A stretch of DNA of 64,000 bases from CAVQBP01 sp963710745 (GCA_963710745.1 CAVQBP010000019.1:186001-250000), one strand, 5' to 3'. Positions 1 to 9,861 are shown, counted from the first letter of the stretch. Numbers and translations are program-made. The notes: generated by a model from the sequence alone, not told the origin.

Positions 1-2813
1 ATATCTTCATAATTTTATTTCTTTTTACCCAGACTGTTTTCGGACAATTATACTTTTTCGGCAGAAATAAAGTGCAGTATAATAAATTCAACTGGGAAAT
101 TTTAAAAACCACACACTTCAATATTTATTATTACGGTGAAGATAAAGAAATTGCCGAAATAGGTGCCGGTTATGCTGAAGAAATGTTCAGTGAATTAAAA
201 ATCAAACTAAACGAAATTGTAACACACCGGATTCCATTAATATTTTATAATACTCATCTGCAGTTTCAGGAAACAAATACGATTCCAGGGTTTATCTCGG
301 AAGGAGTCGGAGGATTCTTCGAGTTTGTTAAAGGCCGTGTTGTAATTCCTTATACCGGTTCACTCCAGGACTTCCGGCATGTTATCAGGCATGAGCTTGT
401 TCATGTTTTTATGGCTGCTAAATTATTCCGTGAACTTCGTGATCACAGGATTTCAACCGATAGGTCTCCGCCCATCTGGTTTACAGAGGGATTAGCAGAA
501 TATCTTTCTACTAAACCTGATGCCCAGGCTGAAATGGTTTTAAGAGATGCTGTAATAAGCGGCTATTTCTATAATCTTGAAAATATTTCACAAATTTACG
601 GTACCTTCTTAATGTACAAGGAGGGGCAGAACTTCCTGGAATTCATTGAGCAAAAATATGGCAAAGAGATCGTTCCGTTAATTCTGGATAACTTCTGGAT
701 GTATTCCAAATTCAGCAAGCTGCTTGAGTATACCCTTGGTAAACCTATTGAGAAGATTGATTCGGACTGGGAGTTCTACCTGAAGAAAAAATATTATCCG
801 CTGATGGCTGACTATTCTCCTATAGGAAACGCCACCGGACAATTAACTGACTTTGGTTATAACTTCTCTCCTGTTCATTACAAAGATGACGGGAAAGATT
901 TTATATATTTTGTCGCCAACCGGAATGGATATTCTTCTCTTTACCGGCTCAAATTAAATAACGAAGATGATCAGGATGAAAAGCCGCAGCCGGAATTAGT
1001 CCTTCGCGGAGAGAAAACTGAGGAACTGGAATCTTTTCACTTATTCCAATCTTCTATTGACATTTCTAAAAACGGAATTGTTGGTTTTGTTACTAAATCA
1101 GGGGCTGCCGATGCCGTGCACTTGTTCTCGACCAAAGATGATAGAATAATAAAAGATATTCGGGCGGACGATTTAATAACTATGTCTTCACCCAAATTTT
1201 CACATGACGGAAATAAAATTACTTTTCAGGCAGTGGATAACAAAGGATTCAGTGACATTTATTTGTATGATATACCGGCTGATTCTTTAATAAGATTAAC
1301 CAATGATTATTATGATGATCAAAATCCCTCATTTGGTATTAACGATAACCAGGTTATTTTTTCTTCCGACAGAACAGCAGGAAAATTTCAAAAAAAGTAT
1401 AACCTGTTTTCATATGATATGGATAGTCATCAGGTAAACTATGTTACTTATCTCGATGCTAATTGCTTCTCTTCACGTTTATCTCCAGATGGGAAAATTC
1501 TTTTATTTGTCTCGGATTATGACGGAGTCAGGAATATTTATAAAATAAAAATCAATGACGGAAGCTTTTCAAGGAAAGTTGAAAGAGTTACCAGCTTTAT
1601 AACAAGCGCTTTTGATCCTGATTTTATAAATGATACAACAATTATCTTTTCGGGTTTTGAAAAATTTCTATTTAATCTTTACAGTGTAAGTGTTAATCCT
1701 TCAATAGATTCGTCTTCAAATAATATAATTACAATGAAGCTGGATTCATCTGCCGGTGCATGGACTGCAAAGAAATATGCTTCTGCTTCTTCGAAAGAAA
1801 AGCTTGAATATAAAAGACAATACACTCTTGATTATGCTGCAGGACAGGTTTCAACGGCATTCGATCCGATATACGGTACAAGAGGCGGTGCGGTCTTCGT
1901 CTTAAGTGATTTGTTCGGTGATGATAATTATTTATTGTATCTGTACAATACTGCTGAAGTTCAAAGTGAAATCCTAAAAAGTTTTAATGTATCTATTTCG
2001 AAATTCGATCTTAGCAAAAGATCTAATTACGGGTTCGGTGTCTTTAATTTTAGCGGCAGACGTTACGATATTACCCAATCCGATGAATATTTTTATGAAA
2101 GAAGCTTCGGAGGATTTTTCCTTTTAGATTTTCCTATTTCAAAATTCAAGAGATATGAAGCTTCTGTAACTGTTGCCAATTCAGATAAGAGCGAACTTCC
2201 GGGTATAATTGAAAGGAAGGCGCTTCTTGTAAGCAATACGATTTCTTATGTCTGGGATAATTCATTGTGGGGGCCTACAGGCCCGCTGGATGGAACCAGG
2301 GCAAGATTATTATTAGGGTATACCGGGGATGTTAAATACAGTAATGTAAATTACTTTACTGTAATTGCCGATTACCGGCATTATTTCCGGCTCGGATTCA
2401 GAACAGCAGTGGCTTTCCGCAGTGCAATATTTTATAACGAAGGAAAAGAAGCACGTAGGTATTTTATGGGCGGAAGCTGGGACTTAAGAGGCTGGAACAG
2501 GTTTTCAATCCGTGGTGAAAAAATGTGGATCTCTTCAGTTGAATTCAGATTTCCTCTGATCGATGAATTCCGGATCAAATTTCCTTTTCTTGGTCTCAGC
2601 TTATTCGGGATTAGAGGTGCCGCATATTTTGATGCAGGCAATGCATGGGATACTCACTATACAAATACTCTCGGCAGTATTGGTGCCGGACTTCGTTTTA
2701 ATCTTTTCGGTGTAATTGTTTTAAGGTATGATATGGGTAAAAAAATAGAAGATAATTTCTCACATTTACAGCCTAAATTATTTTATCAATTCTTTTTCGG
2801 GTGGGACTTTTAA
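1..2813 (+). CDS. Secreted metallopeptidase / beta-propeller / outer-membrane barrel protein, 5'-partial
   Basis: The frame is open to the left edge. The residues before the GTG at 72 form a hydrophobic signal peptide ending near VFGQ, so the real start lies outside the window and GTG-72 is not the start. Counting from nt 72, HELVH (about 107-111) followed by WFTEGLAEY (about 136-144) gives the HExxH...E pattern of gluzincin (peptidase MA-like) zinc sites. Residues about 245-540 carry repeats of the TolB/WD40 kind (FSHDGNKITF, LSPDGKILLF). Residues about 590-913 look like the membrane barrel of Omp85/BamA-type surface antigens, with GGSWDLRGWNRF and a beta-rich end finishing in FFFGWDF. I infer an outer-membrane protein with a periplasmic or exposed protease-like domain. 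The stop codon overlaps the next ATG (TAATG), so translation of the downstream lipoprotein is probably coupled. Confidence 0.85.
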   Translation, partial: IFIILFLFTQTVFGQLYFFGRNKVQYNKFNWEILKTTHFNIYYYGEDKEIAEIGAGYAEEMFSELKIKLNEIVTHRIPLIFYNTHLQFQETNTIPGFISEGVGGFFEFVKGRVVIPYTGSLQDFRHVIRHELVHVFMAAKLFRELRDHRISTDRSPPIWFTEGLAEYLSTKPDAQAEMVLRDAVISGYFYNLENISQIYGTFLMYKEGQNFLEFIEQKYGKEIVPLILDNFWMYSKFSKLLEYTLGKPIEKIDSDWEFYLKKKYYPLMADYSPIGNATGQLTDFGYNFSPVHYKDDGKDFIYFVANRNGYSSLYRLKLNNEDDQDEKPQPELVLRGEKTEELESFHLFQSSIDISKNGIVGFVTKSGAADAVHLFSTKDDRIIKDIRADDLITMSSPKFSHDGNKITFQAVDNKGFSDIYLYDIPADSLIRLTNDYYDDQNPSFGINDNQVIFSSDRTAGKFQKKYNLFSYDMDSHQVNYVTYLDANCFSSRLSPDGKILLFVSDYDGVRNIYKIKINDGSFSRKVERVTSFITSAFDPDFINDTTIIFSGFEKFLFNLYSVSVNPSIDSSSNNIITMKLDSSAGAWTAKKYASASSKEKLEYKRQYTLDYAAGQVSTAFDPIYGTRGGAVFVLSDLFGDDNYLLYLYNTAEVQSEILKSFNVSISKFDLSKRSNYGFGVFNFSGRRYDITQSDEYFYERSFGGFFLLDFPISKFKRYEASVTVANSDKSELPGIIERKALLVSNTISYVWDNSLWGPTGPLDGTRARLLLGYTGDVKYSNVNYFTVIADYRHYFRLGFRTAVAFRSAIFYNEGKEARRYFMGGSWDLRGWNRFSIRGEKMWISSVEFRFPLIDEFRIKFPFLGLSLFGIRGAAYFDAGNAWDTHYTNTLGSIGAGLRFNLFGVIVLRYDMGKKIEDNFSHLQPKLFYQFFFGWDF

Positions 2814-3943
2814 TGAAATATTATCTTTTTATTCTGATTTCTCTTTCACTTTTATACGGCTGTTCGGCATCGCTGATCAGGATTAAAGCTAATCCGGATC
2901 AGAAAGCTTATCCGATGTTCGGAAAAACTCCCGGAAGGGATTTCTATACTTCTGAGAATATAGGTGATACTTTAATTAAAAAATGGGAGAATGATGTAAA
3001 CGGGGGATTCAACAATTCTTCCGTAACGGTATATGGAGGTTATGTCTTTGTAGGTGATCTTTCCGGCAGGATATTTTGTTTTAATGATACTACCGGAAAG
3101 GTAATGGGAAAATTAAAATACAAAGGTGCTGTATTCTCTGCTCCCGTAATAGATAAAACAAATGTAATCTTTGCCGTTGTCTCGGAGAACAGCAATGAAT
3201 CAAATTTAATATCATATAATTTTGTTACCGGGAAAGAAAATTATGACAAGGAAATTAAAGGCAAAATCTTAACTGAAATAATAAAAATTGACACCAGTAT
3301 AGTATTTAATTCTGAAGATGGTAAAGTTTTCAGATATTCAATCAAAGGCGAAAAGATCTGGGAATTGGAAACCGGATCATTTACTCACAGCTCTCCTGCA
3401 ATGGAAGATAACACTATCGTTTTTGGAAATGATAAAGGAGAATTATTAGCGGTTTCTTATGATGACGGTAAATTATTATACAGAAAAAAAATCGGGGATC
3501 CTTTCTTCTGCGGTGCAGCTATACGGGACGGAATTGCTTTTATAGGGAATGATAACGGTAAATTGTATGCGGTGGAAATTAAATCGGGCGATATAAAATG
3601 GAAATTTGATACACATGCCAGAATAAAGATGACTCCTGCATTAAAAGATAATATTATTATTGTAGGAAATTTAAATGGAGATCTTTTTGCAATAAATAGA
3701 TCTACCGGCAAACAAATTTGGGTAAACAAAACCGGGGGATTGTTTGATGCAGCTCCTTTAATAACCGAAAATACTATTGTTCAGCCCGATTTGAATGAAA
3801 AGTTTTATTTAATTGATCCTCTTACGGGAAAAATAATGAATACTTATCCGCTTGACGGCAGGGTTAAGTTAACTCCTGTAATTGCTGACAGCACTTTATT
3901 TATAGGTTATGAAAATGGGTATATCTGTGCATATGAATTTTAA
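2813..3943 (+). CDS. PQQ-type beta-propeller lipoprotein (BamB-like fold)
   Basis: The ATG at 2813 overlaps the preceding stop and starts MKYYLFILISLSLLYGC, a lipoprotein signal peptide with lipobox LYGC; a start at 2801 would lie inside the upstream gene. The mature part has repeated blades of about 40 residues with the PQQ-repeat signature (for example TGKQIW, GDIKWKF, GEKIWELE, each near AxDxxTGxxxW). The fold resembles BamB, the lipoprotein of the outer-membrane protein assembly complex, and the neighbour is itself a barrel protein, but orthology to BamB is not shown. Length is 376 residues. No enzymatic residues for PQQ dehydrogenases were seen, so a scaffold role is more likely than catalysis. 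Confidence 0.8.
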   Translation: MKYYLFILISLSLLYGCSASLIRIKANPDQKAYPMFGKTPGRDFYTSENIGDTLIKKWENDVNGGFNNSSVTVYGGYVFVGDLSGRIFCFNDTTGKVMGKLKYKGAVFSAPVIDKTNVIFAVVSENSNESNLISYNFVTGKENYDKEIKGKILTEIIKIDTSIVFNSEDGKVFRYSIKGEKIWELETGSFTHSSPAMEDNTIVFGNDKGELLAVSYDDGKLLYRKKIGDPFFCGAAIRDGIAFIGNDNGKLYAVEIKSGDIKWKFDTHARIKMTPALKDNIIIVGNLNGDLFAINRSTGKQIWVNKTGGLFDAAPLITENTIVQPDLNEKFYLIDPLTGKIMNTYPLDGRVKLTPVIADSTLFIGYENGYICAYEF

Positions 3944-4661
3944 GTGTAAAATATCAGTACTCCTGGTTTTCACTATTATTTTTTCCTCTGAATTATTTTC
4001 CCAGGGTTGCACCTCAAAGCTGATAATAAAAACAGATGAAGAAAAATCAATTATAAAATTGAATAATAAATTCTTAGGCTTCGGAAATGTTGAAACAGCT
4101 ATAGATACGGGTAAATTTATTCTCTCTGTTCACGAACCGTTGGATAGATGGGATTCAAAATATTTTTTAGATACCCTGAATGTATCAGGCTGTAATGATA
4201 TTAAATTATCCTATAGCTTCAATTCCGCCGTATATCTGAAAACTAATCCGCTGGACGTTTTTGTCTACGATAAAGATTCGCTGCTTGGAAATACTCCCTT
4301 GTTTGTTCCCGTAAAATATAACCAGGTTGAACTGTCCAAACCGGGTTATGAAAGTAAATTAATCCGGCTGAATCAGCTTAGCGGTAATAATCCGGTCAAT
4401 TTAAAATTTACCGGTGAGAATGTAACTAAAAGTTTTTATGAAAAAGATATATTTAAGATACTTGTCGGAACGATGGTACTTCTTGGCGGAACCACAGCAT
4501 ACTTTAAATTAAAAGCTGATAAACGTTATGATTCTTATTTATCAACATATCAGCAGGTATACCTCGATCAGACAAGAAAATATGATACGATAAGCGGAAT
4601 AACAATGACAGCCCTTCAAATAAATTTTGGCTTTCTTATCTACTACTTTTTAACAGATTAA
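3933..4661 (+). CDS. PEGA-domain protein with C-terminal membrane segments
   Basis: The start is taken at ATG 3933, which opens MNFKCKISVLLVFTIIF, a signal peptide; it overlaps the end of the lipoprotein gene by 11 bases, so the three first genes form one tightly packed unit. Two PEGA-like repeats are visible: an early one (residues about 30-75) and a clearer one around LKTNPLDVFVYDKDSLLGNTP with the following LSKPGYESK. Two hydrophobic stretches near the C terminus (LVGTMVLLGGTTAYF and ITMTALQINFGFLIYYFL) suggest anchoring in a membrane. PEGA domains are often found in surface or cell-envelope proteins. I cannot name a function; the context suggests an envelope role together with the two upstream genes. 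Confidence 0.65.
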   Translation: MNFKCKISVLLVFTIIFSSELFSQGCTSKLIIKTDEEKSIIKLNNKFLGFGNVETAIDTGKFILSVHEPLDRWDSKYFLDTLNVSGCNDIKLSYSFNSAVYLKTNPLDVFVYDKDSLLGNTPLFVPVKYNQVELSKPGYESKLIRLNQLSGNNPVNLKFTGENVTKSFYEKDIFKILVGTMVLLGGTTAYFKLKADKRYDSYLSTYQQVYLDQTRKYDTISGITMTALQINFGFLIYYFLTD

Positions 4662-4794
4662 TTCTGTTGTATAAACTTTTTGGCTTCCTGCCTGCCGAAA
4701 CTTTATTGTAGGTAGGTTGACCTTTGATTTTACATCATTTTCATTTTTCCCGCATTAAATTTATTTTTATTTTATTCAAAATAATTATTTACAA

Positions 4795-5679
4795 ATGTTA
4801 ACAGTTCTGGAATCAATAAAGCTCTCGACAGATTATCTGCAGAAGAAGGGAATAGAATCCCCGCGTATAAATGCAGAGCTGCTGCTTGCAAATATTCTTA
4901 ATTGTAAAAGATTGGATTTATATCTGAAATTCGATCAGCCTCTTAAAGAAGAAGAAATAAATATGTATCGTGAATTTATAAGCAGAAGAGGCAAATTCGA
5001 GCCTTTGCAGTATATAACCGGTTCTGTGGAATTTTTCGGATTGGAATTTAAAGTGAACAGTTCTGTTTTAATTCCAAGACCGGAAACCGAAATCTTAGTT
5101 GAAGCTATAATTGATTCGGCCGGAAAAGAAGAAAATGTAGATATACTTGATATCGGGACCGGGAGCGGAAATATTGCAGTATCAGTTGCAAAGAATTTAC
5201 CTAATTCAAAAATATCAGCTATTGACATTAGTTCTGACGCACTGCTGGTTGCCGAAAAAAATGCTAAATTAAATTCAGTGGAAGGGAGAATTGACTTTAT
5301 GAATGATAGTATTTTGAATGGTGTTATTTATGCAGCTAAGAAATATGATATTGTTGTTTCGAATCCTCCCTATATATCGGTAGAGGAGTTCGGGAATCTT
5401 CAGCCGGAGCTAAAGGTATACGAACCGAGAACTGCATTAACAGATGAAGGAGACGGCTTTTCATTTTTCAGGATCATTTCATCTAAAACTAAAAATCTTT
5501 TAAAAGATAAAGGAAAATTATTTTTTGAGGTCGGAAAAGATCAATATAAACAGGTTGAAAATATTTTACTAGAAAATGGTTTTAGAAATATTAATATTAA
5601 AAGAGATTATTTAAATATTGAACGCGTAATTTACGGAGAATTTGAACCGGAGACTCATCCGCCTTTGGAGGAAAATTGA
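4795..5679 (+). CDS. prmC: Peptide chain release factor N5-glutamine methyltransferase PrmC
   Basis: The enzyme methylates the glutamine of the GGQ motif in RF1/RF2 with S-adenosylmethionine. The 294 residues have the usual PrmC layout: a helical N-terminal domain (1-80), a SAM-binding loop DIGTGSGN (119-126), and the hallmark NPPY at 190-193 that binds the target glutamine side chain. The motif IPRPETE near residue 95 is typical of the family. It is the first gene of a run of close or overlapping genes with dtd, separated from the upstream cluster by about 130 bp of AT-rich DNA. I see no strong Shine-Dalgarno at the ATG. Confidence 0.95.
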   Translation: MLTVLESIKLSTDYLQKKGIESPRINAELLLANILNCKRLDLYLKFDQPLKEEEINMYREFISRRGKFEPLQYITGSVEFFGLEFKVNSSVLIPRPETEILVEAIIDSAGKEENVDILDIGTGSGNIAVSVAKNLPNSKISAIDISSDALLVAEKNAKLNSVEGRIDFMNDSILNGVIYAAKKYDIVVSNPPYISVEEFGNLQPELKVYEPRTALTDEGDGFSFFRIISSKTKNLLKDKGKLFFEVGKDQYKQVENILLENGFRNINIKRDYLNIERVIYGEFEPETHPPLEEN

Positions 5680-6128
5680 AAGCTGTTGTACAAAGAGTTT
5701 CAAGTGGAAGTGTTGATATACCTTCTGAAATGTATAACCGGAAGATCGGTAAAGGATTTGTAATTCTTCTGGGAATAAAAACCGGTGATGATGAAAATGA
5801 TGTAAACTTTGTTGCAGATAAATGCTGCAATCTCAGAATTATGGAAGATGAAAATGGAAAAATGAATCTTTCTTTGAGAGACGTTGAAGGAGAAGTGTTA
5901 ATCATTTCGCAGTTTACATTGTATGGTGAAACTGCGAAAGGGAACAGGCCGAGTTTTATCGAAGCTGCCAGGACGGAGGAAGCTGTCCCTTTATATGAGA
6001 AGTTTATAAATCGTGTCCGATTTAACTTAGGAAATGGTAAAGTTAAAACCGGAATTTTCGGCGCGATGATGATTGTAGAAATTATAAATGATGGTCCTGT
6101 GACAGTAATTGTAGAATCAAAAAAATAA
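5676..6128 (+). CDS. dtd: D-aminoacyl-tRNA deacylase
   Basis: It hydrolyses D-amino acids from mischarged tRNA (and glycine from tRNA-Ala in known members) in the cytoplasm. The 150-residue protein starts MKAVVQRVSSGSV, the family start, at a TTG codon that overlaps the prmC stop by four bases (TTGA). The two catalytic/cross-subunit motifs are present: SQFTLYG at 78-84 and the NDGPVT stretch at 138-143 (family NxGPVT), which contains the Gly-cisPro pair. Length matches the family. The overlap indicates translational coupling with prmC. Confidence 0.95.
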   Translation: MKAVVQRVSSGSVDIPSEMYNRKIGKGFVILLGIKTGDDENDVNFVADKCCNLRIMEDENGKMNLSLRDVEGEVLIISQFTLYGETAKGNRPSFIEAARTEEAVPLYEKFINRVRFNLGNGKVKTGIFGAMMIVEIINDGPVTVIVESKK

Positions 6129-6132
6129 ACGG

Positions 6133-6189
6133 AAGTTAAGTTCAAGTTCAAGAGAGAGAACCTGTCCTTGAACATGAACCCGAACTTAA
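6133..6189. repeat. Intergenic inverted repeat built from GTTCAA/TTGAAC words
   Basis: Between dtd and the next gene, AAGTTCAAGTTCAAG is followed after a short loop by CTTGAACATGAACCCGAACTT, an imperfect hairpin made from repeated copies of one short word. It has no long T run after it. It belongs to a group of similar word-built intergenic hairpins in this window (about 20.7, 24.0, 27.1, 43.2, 45.8 and 47.1 kb). Confidence 0.6.
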
Positions 6190-6205
6190 AAAGCGATATA
6201 CATAC

Positions 6206-7111
6206 ATGAACCCTGTGTTAATGATATTTATCGATGGTATCGGTATTGGAAAAAAGGATTATGAAAATAATCCATTCTTCAAATACGGATTTAAAACATT
6301 TACCGGAATTTTTGATGAGATTCCGACATTAAAAAATCAAATACTTATAAAAGATAATATATTTTTATTTCCAACCGATGCAAAGCTTGGACTGAAGGGA
6401 TTTCCTCAAAGCGGGACCGGGCAGACTTCAATTTTCTGCGGAGTAAATGCCGCTAAAATTATTGGTAAACATTTCGGACCGTATCCTTATTCTACTTTGA
6501 TACCGGTTATTAAGGAGAAAAATATTTTTAAATATTACTTATTAAAAAATGAGAAAGTGTTTTTCGCAAATGCTTATCCTAAAGTTTTCTTTGAGTATAT
6601 TAGGGGCGGGAAATCCAGGCTTAGTGTAACTACACTAAGCTGTCGATTAAACAGGATGAGACTTAATAAAGTCACAGATGTTAGAAGGGGCAAGGCTATC
6701 ACCGCAGAAATTACAAATGAAAGATGGAATACAAAGCTAAAATATAACCTCCCGGTTATAAGACCCGGAACTGCAGCTAAACGACTGTTAAAAATAGCCT
6801 CGCAATATTCATTTACTGCATATGAGTATTTTCTAACCGATCATATTGGTCATGGAAGGTATGACGGCGATGTTGAAAAAGCTGTAAATGTTCTTGATGA
6901 ATTTCTTTATAATGTAATTACCTTAATGGATAAAAAAAATATTACGCTGATTATTTGTTCGGATCACGGGAATTTCGAAGATTTGTCTGTTAAAACTCAT
7001 ACCTTGAATCCATCACTTACAATTACAGCGGGGAGATATGCAGAAAAACTATTTAATAATATTAAAGATATATCAGAAATAAAACCTGCAATTATAAAAT
7101 ATTGTAAATGA
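6206..7111 (+). CDS. Metalloenzyme-superfamily protein (alkaline phosphatase/phosphoglycerate mutase fold)
   Basis: The 301-residue protein starts with MIFIDGIGIGKKDYENNPF, matching the first metal-binding Asp of the metalloenzyme (PF01676-like) superfamily. Further matches are SGTGQTSIFCGVNAAK, which holds the nucleophile-like Thr/Ser region, DHIGHGRYDG and CSDHGNFED, the usual Asp-His-Gly metal site near the C terminus. Related enzymes include cofactor-independent phosphoglycerate mutase and phosphopentomutase, but the protein is much shorter than these and the substrate is unknown. Its stop overlaps the comEC start by four bases (ATGA). Confidence 0.75.
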   Translation: MNPVLMIFIDGIGIGKKDYENNPFFKYGFKTFTGIFDEIPTLKNQILIKDNIFLFPTDAKLGLKGFPQSGTGQTSIFCGVNAAKIIGKHFGPYPYSTLIPVIKEKNIFKYYLLKNEKVFFANAYPKVFFEYIRGGKSRLSVTTLSCRLNRMRLNKVTDVRRGKAITAEITNERWNTKLKYNLPVIRPGTAAKRLLKIASQYSFTAYEYFLTDHIGHGRYDGDVEKAVNVLDEFLYNVITLMDKKNITLIICSDHGNFEDLSVKTHTLNPSLTITAGRYAEKLFNNIKDISEIKPAIIKYCK

Positions 7112-9492
7112 AAGATTTTCCTGTAATAAAAATAACTTTATTATTTATTTTCGGAATCCTTTTACAGCCATTATTTAAGATAAACTTAATTTTATTTTCC
7201 GGATCGGCACTTATAATATTAATCCTGGTTTTCTCATCTTTCAAAACATTGAAGAACAAAGAAATTATCATCTCGTTTTATCTTCTCTTGTTAGTTGTAA
7301 TTTTAGGATCCTTCAGAGCTTCAACAGTTAATAAAAACTCATTTCTGTCAGAGAACATTTATAAAATTAAAAACTTCACAGCTTATGGACCTATTACCCG
7401 TGTAGAATTAAAAAGAGATAACGGAGTTGAGTTCAGTTTATTTGCCGATTCTGTTTTGGTTAATAATAAAGTAATTGGTAAAAATATTAAACTAGTCGGA
7501 AAAATCAGGGACGAAGACAAGGTAAAATCAGATTCAATTTATAATTCAATTTCTCCCGGTAATTTTGTAAGTATAACCGGAACCTATGCAAAAGGAAGAG
7601 AAGTAAGAAATCCCGGTGAATTTGATTATGACAGGTATTTGAGAGAAAGAGGTATAAGCGGAATAATTACTTCTTATAATATTAATGACTTTAAAATTAT
7701 CAGCAGCAAAACAGAATTTTTCCCCAATAAGATCTTTCAAATCAGAAAATCTATTTACCGGGATATTGTAGAACTGCAGAGCGAACAGACTGCCTCATTA
7801 TTGAAAAGCCTTCTGCTTGCAGACAGAAGTGATATTGATTTTGAAACAAAAACTGCATTTATCAACTCCGGTGTAATACATGTGCTTGCAGTTTCAGGGC
7901 TGCACACTGGATTCATTATTTTATTCCTCCTTTTGATCTTCGGAAGGTTCAACATTTATTTTCGTTCGTTTGCGGCAATTCTTGGATTATTGATTTTTAT
8001 GTGCATAACTGGTTTACCGGTTTCTGTATTCAGGGCATCTGTCATGGCAATTGTAATTATCATTGCTTTTATGCTGAACAGGTCGACAAACCTTTTTAAT
8101 TCCCTGGCATTAGCAGCTTTAATTATTTTAATTGTAAATCCGTATGAAATTTATTCGGCAGGATTCCAGCTTTCGTTTTCAGCCGTTTTATCTATCGGAG
8201 TTATTTTCCCTTTATTTCAGAACCAAATAAAAAAATTTAATATTAAAAATAACTTCCTTAAATATTTTATCCTGCTGCTGGCTGTCTCCATAAGTGTTGA
8301 AATAGGAACATTACCTGTTACAGTTGCATATTTCAGGAAACTTTCCCTGATAGCACCTCTTACGAATCTGGTTGTTATTCCGCTGATAGGATTGATTTTA
8401 CTGGTTGCGATCGGTACATTATTAATCAGTACTGTATTCCCGTTTATTGCGGGCGTATATGCTGCTGCAAATGATTTTTTTACTTTTATTTTATTTAAGT
8501 TTATTAAAACAAGTGGAAATCTTGAATATTCCTTTATCTGGATCAGGAATTTTCGCCTTTATGATGCCTTTATTTTTTACACATTATTAATATTCTTTAT
8601 CTTCTTCTTCATCAAGTTCAAATCTACTCCGGCAAAAATTCTACTTTTTTCTTTAAGTATACTGAATTTTTATATTTTCTCATCTTATAATGATAAGGAG
8701 CTGTTTCATAAAAACGAATTTAATTTATTAATGGTTGATGTCGGACAGGGGGACTCATTTCTGCTGCAGATGCCGGATGGAAAGACAGCTTTAGTTGATG
8801 CAGGTCCTGTATCCGAATATTTTGATACCGGTGATTATGTTTTAATTCCGTTATTAAATTATCTGGGTATAAATAAAATTGATTGCGGAATTATTTCACA
8901 TATGGATCTAGATCATTATGGCGGATTTGTTTCTTTGATTCATAATGAAAGGATCACCAGAATATTAAAGCCTTCTTTTGACAGTACGGATATAAATGAC
9001 ATTAAATTTGAAAAATATTTAAATGAAAATAAAATCCCGTACTCATATTATCATAAAGAAATAATGAAATTTGACAACCTGCGTTTCTATTCGCTTTTTG
9101 AAAATCTGGAAAATAATTACTCTAAAAACGATAGAAGCGGTGTAATCAGGATCCTATTCGGAAAAAACAGCTTTTTATTAACAGGTGATGCAGAATCCAA
9201 ACGGGAAAAGATTTTGCTGAAAGATTATAAAGATTTTCTGAAGTCTGATATACTAAAAGTCGGTCATCATGGGAGCTCATCCGGTTCATCAATTAAATTT
9301 TTAAAAATAGTTGATCCCGGAATTAGTCTTTTAAGTGCCGGCATTCAGAATAAGTTTGGTCATCCATCAGCAGAAATATTAAACAGGCTCAAATCAATCA
9401 AATCAAAAATATTCAGAACTGATAAGCAGGGAGCCGTATTATTCAGATCAACAGGAAATTCTATATATGTTGTAAATTGGAAAAATGATTGA
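7108..9492 (+). CDS. comEC: ComEC/Rec2-family DNA internalisation protein
   Basis: ComEC forms the inner-membrane channel through which single-stranded DNA enters during natural transformation. The 794-residue protein has all three usual parts: an N-terminal region with OB-like domain (PITRVELKRDNGVEF..., residues about 90-200), a central polytopic competence domain starting near VIHVLAVSGLHTGF, and a C-terminal metallo-beta-lactamase-like domain with LMVDVGQGDSFLL (about 541) and the metal motif SHMDLDHYGG (about 597), plus GHHGSS further on. Length is normal for the family. No other competence gene lies nearby, so a functional uptake system is not shown by this window. Confidence 0.93.
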   Translation: MKDFPVIKITLLFIFGILLQPLFKINLILFSGSALIILILVFSSFKTLKNKEIIISFYLLLLVVILGSFRASTVNKNSFLSENIYKIKNFTAYGPITRVELKRDNGVEFSLFADSVLVNNKVIGKNIKLVGKIRDEDKVKSDSIYNSISPGNFVSITGTYAKGREVRNPGEFDYDRYLRERGISGIITSYNINDFKIISSKTEFFPNKIFQIRKSIYRDIVELQSEQTASLLKSLLLADRSDIDFETKTAFINSGVIHVLAVSGLHTGFIILFLLLIFGRFNIYFRSFAAILGLLIFMCITGLPVSVFRASVMAIVIIIAFMLNRSTNLFNSLALAALIILIVNPYEIYSAGFQLSFSAVLSIGVIFPLFQNQIKKFNIKNNFLKYFILLLAVSISVEIGTLPVTVAYFRKLSLIAPLTNLVVIPLIGLILLVAIGTLLISTVFPFIAGVYAAANDFFTFILFKFIKTSGNLEYSFIWIRNFRLYDAFIFYTLLIFFIFFFIKFKSTPAKILLFSLSILNFYIFSSYNDKELFHKNEFNLLMVDVGQGDSFLLQMPDGKTALVDAGPVSEYFDTGDYVLIPLLNYLGINKIDCGIISHMDLDHYGGFVSLIHNERITRILKPSFDSTDINDIKFEKYLNENKIPYSYYHKEIMKFDNLRFYSLFENLENNYSKNDRSGVIRILFGKNSFLLTGDAESKREKILLKDYKDFLKSDILKVGHHGSSSGSSIKFLKIVDPGISLLSAGIQNKFGHPSAEILNRLKSIKSKIFRTDKQGAVLFRSTGNSIYVVNWKND

Positions 9493-9585
9493 AAGGATAT
9501 TGAAAGTTTACTATAAGAAAGAATATTTTTTTGCTGGTTAGCAATGGTTTTTATATTATTACATTAAATATTTTAAGGTGTGTCA

Positions 9586-9861
9586 ATGTATTATATTTTA
9601 TTTTATCAGACAATAGATGATTATACAGAAAAAAGAAAACCATACAGGGAAGCTCATTTAGCTTATGCTAATAAAGCTCATGAAGAAGGTAAATTGGTTA
9701 TGGCCGGTGCTCTTACAGACCCTGCTGATAGTGCAGTATTAATATTTAAATGTGATGCTCCTTCTGCAGTCGAAAATTTTGCAATGAATGATCCTTATGT
9801 CAAAAACGGATTAATAAAAGAATGGAAGGTCAGACCATGGACTGTAGTAATAAGTGATTAA
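9586..9861 (+). CDS. YciI-like (YCII-related) small protein
   Basis: The 91-residue protein begins MYYILFYQTIDDY and has the compact alpha/beta YCII pattern: a conserved REAHLAY histidine, GKLVMAGALTDPADSAVLIF, and a C-terminal NDPYVKNGLIKEWKVRPWTVV. Known members include muconolactone-isomerase-like and dimeric ferredoxin-like folds with a conserved His/Asp pair; the substrate here is unknown. ATG 9586 is preferred to GTG 9580 because AAGGTG sits a proper distance before the ATG and would overlap a GTG start. Confidence 0.8.
   Translation: MYYILFYQTIDDYTEKRKPYREAHLAYANKAHEEGKLVMAGALTDPADSAVLIFKCDAPSAVENFAMNDPYVKNGLIKEWKVRPWTVVISD

Noticed and set aside
72..74. GTG at 72 as the start of the first gene
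   Set aside because: The frame stays open to the window edge and encodes a signal peptide before that codon.
5597..6175. 192-codon minus-strand frame opposite dtd
   Set aside because: Shadow of the prmC end and dtd, with no family similarity and no start signal; dtd itself has all motifs.
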